DNA of 21,866 nt from Chloroflexota bacterium (GTDB lineage Bacteria; Chloroflexota; Limnocylindria; Limnocylindrales; CSP1-4). How positions within the stretch are numbered: position 1 is the stretch's first letter; the number at the start of each line of letters is the position of its first letter. The position numbers and the translations under genes are program-made. The stretch spans positions 1 to 21,866 of the forward strand of contig JADGQG010000007.1 of NCBI GenBank assembly GCA_017882025.1. Direction: 5' to 3'. Below the pieces are notes generated by a model. The model was not told where the DNA came from. It made no database searches and saw only the letters and a program-made list of their open reading frames with translations. Positions 1 to 4,845 of the stretch are shown here, one piece after another.

Positions 1-130
1 TTGCGCCCAGGTCGTCGGCGATGCCCCGGAGGACGATATCGAGCGCCGTGTCGAGGCTCTCGCTGCGGGCGATCGCCCGGATGGCAGCGGCAAGAGGGCC
101 GGCTGCGCCGGTCGTATCAAGGTCGCGCAC
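1..130 (-). CDS. Partial N-terminus of a probable GAF-domain signalling protein
   Basis: Only the first 43 codons lie in the window; the gene runs off the left edge. The GTG start (complement of 128-130) is preceded by a GGAGG Shine-Dalgarno about 5 bases upstream, and the reading frame is open to the edge. The visible residues form an amphipathic helix with a pattern (IRAIARSESLDTALDIVL, then GIADDLGA) typical of the lead-in helix of GAF domains in sensor kinases, diguanylate cyclases or PAS/GAF regulators. What follows the GAF segment cannot be seen, so the output domain is unknown. The gene is divergent from darA and shares an approximately 160-base upstream region with it. The family call rests on pattern recognition of a short segment. 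Confidence 0.5.
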   Translation of the reverse strand, partial: MRDLDTTGAAGPLAAAIRAIARSESLDTALDIVLRGIADDLGA

Positions 131-187
131 GGGGCCTCCACGTTTGGGTCGGGCGGCGGGCCGGCCACTCGGGTCGGCATGGCGCCG

Positions 188-193
188 ATGATA
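188..193 (-). promoter_or_regulatory. Candidate -10 box (TATCAT) for the leftward gene
   Basis: Read on the minus strand, this is CG-TATCAT, matching the TANNNT boxes seen before many genes of this window. It would start transcription near 181, giving a leader of about 50 bases before the GTG at 130. No convincing -35 element is visible. Confidence 0.3.
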
Positions 194-278
194 CGCGCCG
201 TCCCGAGGAAGGGAAACGATCTGATCGTCGTCGTGGGATGGGGCCCGCGAGCCTATCGCCGCTGCCGGGATCGCCGCC

Positions 279-284
279 TATACT
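279..284 (+). promoter_or_regulatory. Candidate -10 box (TATACT), leaderless darA promoter
   Basis: TATACT ends 7 bases before the GTG at 292, so transcription would begin at or next to the start codon. There is no Shine-Dalgarno in front of the GTG, which agrees with a leaderless message. A -35 element is not evident. Confidence 0.55.
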
Positions 285-291
285 CCGCCCC

Positions 292-621
292 GTGAAGCTC
301 CTCGTCGCGATCGTCCACACCGAGGATGCCGGCCACCTGGTCGATGGGCTCCTGGACCGGGAATTCCGGGCGACCCGGCTGCACAGCTCGGGCGGCTTCC
401 TCAAGCAGTCGAACGCCACCGTGATCCTCGGCGTGGAGGACGACCAGGTCGATGCGGCGCTCGCGGTCATCCGGGAGAACTGCCACTCGCGGACCCAGCT
501 GGTCAACCCGATGCCGCCGATCATGGAGCCCGGCGAGTTCTTCCTTCCGTACCCGCTGGAGGTCGAGGTGGGTGGCGCCACGGTCTTCGTCCTCCCCGTG
601 GAGCGCTTCGAGCGGATCTGA
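292..621 (+). CDS. darA: Cyclic-di-AMP receptor, DarA/PstA (YaaQ) PII-like family
   Basis: This 109-residue protein has the length and sequence pattern of the DarA/YaaQ family, PII-like trimeric proteins that bind cyclic di-AMP in Firmicutes. Visible hallmarks are the KLLVAIVHTED first strand, the GGFLK loop at residues 34-38 after the T-R-L-H-S-S segment, the ILGVED strand near 45-50, and the C-terminal VEVGGATVFVLPV strand at 91-103, almost identical to the family consensus. The GTG start at 292 gives exactly the family length; the in-frame sequence upstream has no family similarity. Family members are cytosolic ligand sensors whose protein partners are mostly unknown. No di-adenylate cyclase gene is in the window, so c-di-AMP binding here is inferred from family membership. 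Confidence 0.88.
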   Translation: MKLLVAIVHTEDAGHLVDGLLDREFRATRLHSSGGFLKQSNATVILGVEDDQVDAALAVIRENCHSRTQLVNPMPPIMEPGEFFLPYPLEVEVGGATVFVLPVERFERI

Positions 622-632
622 CGGCGGCTTGC

Positions 633-648
633 GCACCGCGTGCGGTGC
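633..648. terminator. Short GC hairpin between convergent genes
   Basis: GCACCG (633-638) and CGGTGC (643-648) form a perfect 6-bp stem with a 4-base loop, 11 bases after the darA stop and 35 bases before the stop of the convergent nitroreductase. There is no T-tract, so intrinsic termination is uncertain. The position suits a shared bidirectional terminator. Confidence 0.4.
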
Positions 649-683
649 CCTGGGGCTCGCTGCCGCGGCCGAACCCGAAGGCG

Positions 684-1199
684 TCACCAGCGTTCGCGGT
701 GCACGAGCTCGGCGAGCGGCCTGCGCTCCTTCGGGCGCGGCTGGTCGGCAGGGAAGCCCAGCGGCGTGAACAGGAGCGGCTCCACGCCGTCCGGCAGCTC
801 CAGGAACTCGCGTGCGGCGGCAGGGTCGAATGCCGCGACCCAGCACGTCCCGAGCCCCACCTCCGTAGCGGCCAGCACCATGTGGTCCATCACGATGGCC
901 GCGTCCACGTCGGCGTAGCTCCGACCGTCGAACTTCGCCCGCGCCCACGCCTCGCCGGGGACGGTGCAGACACAGAGCACCAGCGGCGCCTGGCCGAACC
1001 ACTCCCGCCGGTAGACGCGGCCCAGGTCCGCTTCCCGGCCGGCGGTGTGGACGACGATGATCCCGATCGGCTGCCGGTTCGCGGCGGTCGGGGCCAGGCG
1101 GCCGGCCTCCAGCACCTGCGCGAGCAGGTCGTCCGCGACGGGATCGGGTCGATAGGCGCGCACCGCGTAGCGCGCGCGGATGAGCTCGGCGAACGTCAA
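684..1199 (-). CDS. Nitroreductase-family FMN oxidoreductase
   Basis: This 171-residue protein has the classic nitroreductase layout. The N-terminal helix with R-Y-A-V-R (residues 10-14) is the FMN phosphate contact. It is followed by an L-A-P-T-A-A-N-R-Q-P segment near residue 37 (family pattern AxxAPSxxNxQPW), then an A-A-I-V-M-D-H-M helix and G-L-G-T-C-W near the flavin, and ends with a P-L-G-F-P strand. The family uses NAD(P)H and FMN to reduce nitro, quinone or flavin substrates in the cytosol; the natural substrate cannot be told. I chose the TTG at 1199 because a perfect AAAGGAGG (complement of 1207-1214) lies 7 bases before it and the family begins right there. An ATG 30 bases upstream would lie inside the promoter-like region. 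The gene is convergent with darA and divergent from the Nudix unit. Confidence 0.82.
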   Translation of the reverse strand: MTFAELIRARYAVRAYRPDPVADDLLAQVLEAGRLAPTAANRQPIGIIVVHTAGREADLGRVYRREWFGQAPLVLCVCTVPGEAWARAKFDGRSYADVDAAIVMDHMVLAATEVGLGTCWVAAFDPAAAREFLELPDGVEPLLFTPLGFPADQPRPKERRPLAELVHRERW

Positions 1200-1206
1200 C
1201 GGAGTG

Positions 1207-1230
1207 CCTCCTTTGCCGTCCTCCACCATA
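1207..1230 (-). promoter_or_regulatory. Shine-Dalgarno and -10 box of the nitroreductase gene
   Basis: On the minus strand, TATGGT (complement of 1225-1230) is followed by AAAGGAGG (complement of 1207-1214), 7 bases before the TTG at 1199. The strong ribosome site decides the TTG start. The -10 assignment is weaker. Confidence 0.5.
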
Positions 1231-1335
1231 GACGAGCGTCCGGGCCGAGGCGGCTCGGCTGCGCGTCGCGGCGGCAGGGCGCGGCGGCGGGCAGGGTCCA
1301 ATGCGCCGCCGGGGCGGGGCGGTCGACTTTTCCCG

Positions 1336-1341
1336 TACGAT
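1336..1341 (+). promoter_or_regulatory. Candidate -10 box (TACGAT), leaderless start of the small ORF-Nudix unit
   Basis: CG-TACGAT ends 7 bases before the ATG at 1349, the same spacing as at darA and the UPF0182 gene. No Shine-Dalgarno precedes the ATG. Confidence 0.5.
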
Positions 1342-1348
1342 CGCTGCC

Positions 1349-1483
1349 ATGCCGGCCGATTCCGCAGTGCTCCCCGCCTGGCTCGCCGCGCTCGAGGCGC
1401 GTACGCCCGACCTGGTGGCACCATTCGTCGCGACGGCCGGCATGGACGCGACGCTCACGACCCCGGAGGCCGACCGCCCATGA
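1349..1483 (+). CDS. Small unknown protein (44 residues), coupled to the Nudix gene
   Basis: I do not recognise this 44-residue protein. It starts at an ATG placed exactly 7 bases after a -10-like TACGAT, and its TGA overlaps the ATG of the Nudix gene (ATGA, 1480-1483), the arrangement expected for translational coupling. The peptide begins with a helix-forming stretch (PAWLAALEARTPDLVAPFVA) and ends in an acidic, proline-containing tail. It has no membrane segment, signal peptide or metal-binding motif. It could be a real small partner protein, or a leader ORF that delivers ribosomes to the Nudix start, which has no Shine-Dalgarno of its own. Evidence is positional only. Confidence 0.45.
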   Translation: MPADSAVLPAWLAALEARTPDLVAPFVATAGMDATLTTPEADRP

Positions 1484-1974
1484 GCCCCTACCGCCCGGAC
1501 CTGGTCGAGTGCTGGATCTTCCGTGTCCCGCTCGTGGGCGAGCCGGAGTTCCTCCTCATCCGGCGCGCGCCGAGCCGCATCTTCCCCGGACTCTGGCAGT
1601 GCGTCACCGGCGGCCTGGAGCCGGGCGAGCGGATTCCGATGGCTGCGCTGCGCGAGGTGAGCGAGGAGGTCGGCTTCGGGCCGGCCGAGATCGAGGCGTT
1701 CTACGATCTCGACCAGGTGACCCATTTCTACGACGAGGGTCCCGACGCGATCGTCGCCGGCGCGATCTTCGCGATCCGCGTGCGTCACGACGCCGAGCCG
1801 CGCCTCTCCCAGGAGCACGACGGCGCGCGCTGGACGGGCCGAGAGGAGGCGCTGCGCCTCGTCATCTGGCCCTCCTACCGGGACACGACGGACCGGGTCC
1901 TGGGCAGGCTCCTGGATCCCGAGGTGGAACGGTGGTTCCGCCTGGACCTGGAGGGGCGGCGCCAGGCGCGTTGA
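1480..1974 (+). CDS. Nudix hydrolase (NudB-like)
   Basis: This 164-residue cytosolic hydrolase carries a perfect Nudix box (GX5EX7REUXEEXGU) at residues 44-66: GGLEPGE, seven residues, then REVSEEVGF. The glutamates E62 and E63 are the expected Mg2+ ligands. The preceding F-L-L-I-R-R-A strand and the P-G-L-W-Q-C-V-T-G-G turn resemble the dihydroneopterin-triphosphate/NudB branch, but the substrate cannot be assigned from sequence alone. The ATG overlaps the stop of the small upstream ORF by four bases, so it is probably translated by re-initiation. The C-terminus (W-P-S-Y-R, then a basic tail) is of normal length. The gene faces the leftward HTH-nuclease gene across a repeat-rich gap. Confidence 0.85.
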   Translation: MSPYRPDLVECWIFRVPLVGEPEFLLIRRAPSRIFPGLWQCVTGGLEPGERIPMAALREVSEEVGFGPAEIEAFYDLDQVTHFYDEGPDAIVAGAIFAIRVRHDAEPRLSQEHDGARWTGREEALRLVIWPSYRDTTDRVLGRLLDPEVERWFRLDLEGRRQAR

Positions 1975-2020
1975 TCGGGCCCGTGCGTCCGGGCCGGCGG
2001 CTAGCGCGCTGAGTCCGGCC

Positions 2021-2089
2021 CGTCGGGGTCCCGCGTCGGGGTCCCGCGCTCCGCCCTCCGCCCGCGGAGCTCTGCCCTCCGCCCGCGGA
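2021..2089 (+). repeat. Two short tandem repeats in a convergent intergenic gap
   Basis: A 13-base unit (CGTCGGGGTCCCG) occurs twice head to tail at 2021-2046. It is followed by two copies of GCCCTCCGCCCGCGGA at 2053-2068 and 2074-2089, with a 21-base period. GCGGAG (2064-2069) can pair with CTCCGC (2077-2082), giving a terminator-like hairpin without a T-tract. The 1975-2197 gap holds no supported gene. Confidence 0.7.
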
Positions 2090-2313
2090 TCCTCTCAAAT
2101 GGACGCGTGGCGAACCGTATGCCGGGTCGGCTGTGATCCCATCCCATCACGCGCACCAGCGGAGGTCACGGATCTTGTCGCGTGCTCGTCCGGCGCATCA
2201 TCTGATCGGGTTCGGCCACCCTGGCGGGCCCGTGACCGCTGGGGACGCCGCCCGCACGCGTCGCCGCGACGACCGGGCTGCCGTACGGTTCGCCACACGC
2301 ACATCTGATAGGA
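2090..2313. repeat. 30-bp imperfect inverted repeat flanking 164 bp
   Basis: The 30 bases at 2090-2119 match the reverse complement of 2284-2313 at 25 positions, including 13 consecutive bases (GTGGCGAACCGTA at 2107-2119). The right arm lies inside the 3' end of the leftward HTH-nuclease gene, where it encodes FLSDVRVANR. The left arm, read in the corresponding frame on the + strand, gives the similar ILSNGRVANR followed shortly by a stop. No target-site duplication is seen at the edges. It may be a relic of an inverted partial duplication of the gene's 3' end, or a small palindromic element. Confidence 0.75.
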
Positions 2314-2959
2314 ATGACAGCGCGAGGAGCGAGCCGGACGGGCGCCGGAGCCAGCCGGGAACCGTGCGACCGTCCGACGGGAACGCGGCGCGCAGGACGC
2401 CGGCGTGCTCGCCCAGGCGGCGGCGATTCGTGGGGCTTTCGGCAACGGCGACCCATGTGCCCACGGTGACCGGCTCCCAGCCGAGGTCGTGCACGATTGC
2501 CGGTGCGAGCCGCCGGTAGCGATCCACCGTCCCGATGAGACGCTGCACCTCGACGATCTCCGTCTTCAGCTCGACGACGAGCAGGGACCGGGTCGCGGCA
2601 TGCCAGGCGAGGAGGTCGACCACCCCGCGCTCGCCCCAGATCGAGAACGAACGCTCCGGGACGACCTCCCACCCGGTCGCGGTGAGGATGCCGACGACGA
2701 GCTCGTGCATCGCCGAGTGCCCGGCGTTCAAGAGGCGGTCCAGCTCCGCGCCGTTCCACCGCAGGACGATGTCGATGTCGGCCCGCAGCGCGGCGGCGAG
2801 CGCAAGCAGCTGCTCCACGCGAACGCAGGCCAGGTCGCCACGCTCGATGCGCGCCACCACTGCACGAGCCACGCCCGCCCGAGTTGCCACCACCTGCTGC
2901 GTAAGGTTCGTCCGGATCCGGATCGCGCGGAGGCCACGGCCGATCCGCGAGCTGTTCAT
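2198..2959 (-). CDS. XRE-type HTH protein with a PD-(D/E)XK nuclease-like domain
   Basis: This 253-residue protein has two recognisable parts. Residues 6-60 form a Cro/C1-type helix-turn-helix: the L-T-Q-Q-V-V-A-T-R-A-G-V turn, then A-V-V-A-R-I-E-R-G, is the diagnostic pattern. Residues 80-160 carry a restriction-endonuclease-like core with D115 (G-V-V-D-L-L), then E130 and K132 (V-V-E-L-K), matching the D...ExK metal-binding motif; E110 or E102 could supply a further ligand. The rest is a basic, low-complexity tail. HTH-nuclease fusions of this kind are common in Actinobacteria and Chloroflexota genomes and are poorly characterised. No methylase or toxin-antitoxin partner is adjacent. The ATG at 2959 sits 7 bases after a TACCCT box. 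The last 33 residues are encoded between the arms of a 30-bp inverted repeat, so the C-terminus may be altered. Confidence 0.75.
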   Translation of the reverse strand: MNSSRIGRGLRAIRIRTNLTQQVVATRAGVARAVVARIERGDLACVRVEQLLALAAALRADIDIVLRWNGAELDRLLNAGHSAMHELVVGILTATGWEVVPERSFSIWGERGVVDLLAWHAATRSLLVVELKTEIVEVQRLIGTVDRYRRLAPAIVHDLGWEPVTVGTWVAVAESPTNRRRLGEHAGVLRAAFPSDGRTVPGWLRRPSGSLLALSFLSDVRVANRTAARSSRRRVRAASPAVTGPPGWPNPIR

Positions 2960-2966
2960 GCCCGGC

Positions 2967-2972
2967 AGGGTA
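2967..2972 (-). promoter_or_regulatory. Candidate -10 box (TACCCT), leaderless HTH-nuclease promoter
   Basis: On the minus strand, CG-TACCCT ends 7 bases before the ATG at 2959, and there is no Shine-Dalgarno. If the HTH domain autoregulates, its operator would lie here or in the 2973-3067 region shared with guaB3. Confidence 0.45.
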
Positions 2973-3067
2973 CGAGGCGGCGCTCATCGGAGGCGTATCC
3001 GGGGCAAAGGGCCACCGGGACCGTCGGGTTCTGGGCTGCCCGCCGCGGGTCCGGGCCGGCCGCACGG

Positions 3068-3110
3068 TAGAATGCCGCGCAACCCGTCCGCTGCGTACCG
3101 TCCCAGGAGG
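3068..3110 (+). promoter_or_regulatory. guaB3 promoter (-10 TAGAAT) and Shine-Dalgarno
   Basis: GG-TAGAAT at 3068-3073 is a good -10 box. Transcription from about 3080 would give a leader of about 37 bases ending in AGGAGG (3105-3110), 6 bases before the TTG at 3117. The ribosome site decides the TTG start. Confidence 0.6.
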
Positions 3111-3116
3111 CCGGAG

Positions 3117-4298
3117 TTGCTCGACCAGAACCTCTCGTTCGCCCCGGCGTCCCGGCGCGCCTTCCGTTCCAAGGTCGATTCCATTCGGCCGACCTACGGG
3201 TTCGATGACGTCTCGCTGGCGCCCGGAACGGAGACCGTCGAGCCCAACGACGTCCGCCTCGCCCAGGACTTCTGCGGGATCCAGCTCGCGATTCCCGTGC
3301 TCGCCGCCGCGATGGACGCCGTGGTCGATGCACGCAGCGCCGGAGTCCTGGCCGGGCTCGGCGGGCTCGCCGTCCTCAACCTCGAGGGCGTCCAGGCGCG
3401 CTACGAGGACCCCGGGCCAGTCCTCGAGCGGATCGCGACGGCCCGCGACGGCGAGATCCAGGCCGTGCTCGCCCACGCGTACGCGGCCCCGATCCGCGAG
3501 GAACTGATCGCCCGCCGGATCGCGGAGGTCCACGCCGCGGGCTCGAAGGTCGCCGTCTCGGCCACCCCGGGCGCCGCCCGCCGGTTCGGGCCGGCCTGCG
3601 CGGACCACGGCGCGGACCTCTTTCTGGTCCAGAGCCAGGTCTCGTCGGCGCGCCACCTCGCATCGGAATACGAGCCGCTCAGCCTGGCCGAATTCACCCG
3701 CTTCATGCCGATCCCGGTGGCGGTCGGGAACACGACGAACGCGGAAGCCGCCTTCGCGCTCATGGAGCAGGGCGCCGCGGCGGTCTTCGTGGGTGTCGGG
3801 CCCGGCGCTGCGTGCACGACGCGCGAAGTGCTCGGGATCGGCGTCCCGCAGGTGACCGCGGTCAGTGACGTGGCTGCCGCTCGCGACGTCTATTTCGCCG
3901 AGACCGGCCGGTGGATCCCGGTCGTCGCCGACGGCGGGATGAAGAAGGGAGGCGACATCGCGAAGGCGATCGCTGCCGGTGCCGACGCCGTGATGCTGGG
4001 CAGCCCCCTGGCCCGCGCGGAGGAGGCACCGGGTCGCGGCACGAACTGGGGGATGGCCGCCCCGTCGCCGGTCCTGCCGCGCGGGACGCGGATCAAGGTC
4101 GGGACGATCGGGCCAATGGAGCGGATCCTGTTCGGCCCGTCCCACGTAACGGACGGCACGCAGAACCTGATGGGCGCGCTCCGGCAGTCGATGGCGGCGC
4201 TCGGCGCCCGAACCCTGCGCGAGATGCAACAGGTCGAGATCGTGTACGCGCCGTCGGTCACCACCGAGGGGAAGTCCTGGCAGCTCCGGGGGCGATAG
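3117..4298 (+). CDS. guaB3: GuaB3-type IMP dehydrogenase-family oxidoreductase (probable GMP reductase)
   Basis: This 393-residue TIM-barrel protein belongs to the IMP dehydrogenase/GMP reductase family but has no room for the CBS pair found in true GuaB (about 490 residues). Its sequence follows the GuaB3 type known from cyanobacteria and actinobacteria: the A-V-L-N-L-E-G strand after G-G-L-G, G-P-G-A-A-C-T-T-R with Cys233 as the nucleophile, V-A-D-G-G phosphate loop, G-A-D-A-V-M-L-G-S, an R-G-T-R-I segment, and the C-terminal E-M-Q-Q-V-E. The catalytic cysteine and C-T-T-R loop are intact, unlike several actinobacterial GuaB3 proteins. A cyanobacterial GuaB3 has been reported to act as a GMP reductase (GMP + NADPH to IMP + NH3). 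I infer the same here from similarity, with IMP dehydrogenase as the alternative. It lies upstream of guaA. Confidence 0.85.
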   Translation: MLDQNLSFAPASRRAFRSKVDSIRPTYGFDDVSLAPGTETVEPNDVRLAQDFCGIQLAIPVLAAAMDAVVDARSAGVLAGLGGLAVLNLEGVQARYEDPGPVLERIATARDGEIQAVLAHAYAAPIREELIARRIAEVHAAGSKVAVSATPGAARRFGPACADHGADLFLVQSQVSSARHLASEYEPLSLAEFTRFMPIPVAVGNTTNAEAAFALMEQGAAAVFVGVGPGAACTTREVLGIGVPQVTAVSDVAAARDVYFAETGRWIPVVADGGMKKGGDIAKAIAAGADAVMLGSPLARAEEAPGRGTNWGMAAPSPVLPRGTRIKVGTIGPMERILFGPSHVTDGTQNLMGALRQSMAALGARTLREMQQVEIVYAPSVTTEGKSWQLRGR

Positions 4299-4312
4299 GG
4301 CAGCCCGACGCC

Positions 4313-4669
4313 GTGCCCCGCGACCCGTTCAGCGAGCAGCTCGTTGGCTGGGAGAAGGCCGTCGCGATCGAGACGCGGGGCCGGATGAGCGGGCGGACCG
4401 TGGTTGCGGCCGTCGGGTTTATCGAGGAGCTGGACGGCTCGCTGCTGGTGGCCGCCGGCGATCCGGGTGCGCACTGGGCGGCCAATCTGCGCGCGGATCC
4501 GCGGTGCGTGGCCCGGGTCGGCACACGCCGAGCTGCCTACGACGCCGAGGAGCTTGGCGACGCGGCGAAGGCGCGGGCCATCACGGAGCTGATCCTGAAG
4601 TACGGCACGCCGGCCGAGCGATTGGGCGCGGGTCCCGCATTCCGGCTGCGGCCGGCCCCGCCGGGCTGA
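4313..4669 (+). CDS. Deazaflavin (F420)-dependent nitroreductase/quinone reductase-family protein
   Basis: This 118-residue protein resembles the Ddn-like split-barrel family (F420H2-dependent quinone reductases). A G-R-M-S-G-R motif near residues 26-31 corresponds to the family's GRxSG turn. It is followed by a hydrophobic strand (S-L-L-V-A-A-G-D), then H-W-A-A-N-L-R-A-D-P (family HPxWYxNLxAxP), and V-A-R-V-G in the next strand. Such enzymes bind deazaflavin F420 in the cytosol or at the membrane and reduce quinones or nitro compounds; some relatives bind FMN or heme instead. The GTG at 4313 is 14 bases after the guaB3 stop. The only ribosome-site-like sequence is a weak AGGG about 12 bases upstream, so translation may depend on guaB3. 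Whether F420 is made in this organism cannot be told here. Confidence 0.65.
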   Translation: MPRDPFSEQLVGWEKAVAIETRGRMSGRTVVAAVGFIEELDGSLLVAAGDPGAHWAANLRADPRCVARVGTRRAAYDAEELGDAAKARAITELILKYGTPAERLGAGPAFRLRPAPPG

Positions 4670-4787
4670 CTGCGCTGCTGCGGGTCCCGACCGCCGATAC
4701 GACAAGGCGGGCTCGGGGCCGCCACGAAGAGCGACGCGCGGCGCCTGATCCGCACGCGGCATCCGCACCCGGCCTCCGCGCCCCCCG

Positions 4788-4793
4788 TACACT
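4788..4793 (+). promoter_or_regulatory. Candidate -10 box (TACACT) for guaA
   Basis: CG-TACACT would start transcription near 4800 and give a 46-base leader carrying GGAGGAGG-like sequence at 4832-4839, 6 bases before the TTG at 4846. The box is identical to the one before the UPF0182 gene. Confidence 0.5.
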
Positions 4794-4845
4794 GCTGGCG
4801 ACGGCCCTGATCGCGACGGGCGCCGAGCGAGGGAGGAGGCGGCGG

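Noticed and set aside
178..180. Leaderless ATG at 180 (minus strand), 7 bases after TATCAT, as a left-edge gene start
   Set aside because: Its frame gives a Pro/Ser/Arg-rich sequence without domain character, while the GTG at 130 in another frame has GGAGG and a GAF-like helix.
1227..1229. ATG at 1229 (minus strand) as the start of the nitroreductase
   Set aside because: The TTG at 1199 has AAAGGAGG at ideal spacing and begins where the family begins. The ATG overlaps the promoter-like box and lacks a ribosome site.
2099..2308. A 69-codon + strand ORF starting in the left arm of the inverted repeat
   Set aside because: It has no ribosome site, no promoter-like box and no recognisable sequence, and it overlaps the 3' end of the HTH-nuclease gene. 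It is better explained by the repeat.
2166..4229. A 687-codon minus-strand frame across the HTH-nuclease and guaB3 genes
   Set aside because: It runs through two genes with strong family motifs in other frames and shows no domain of its own.
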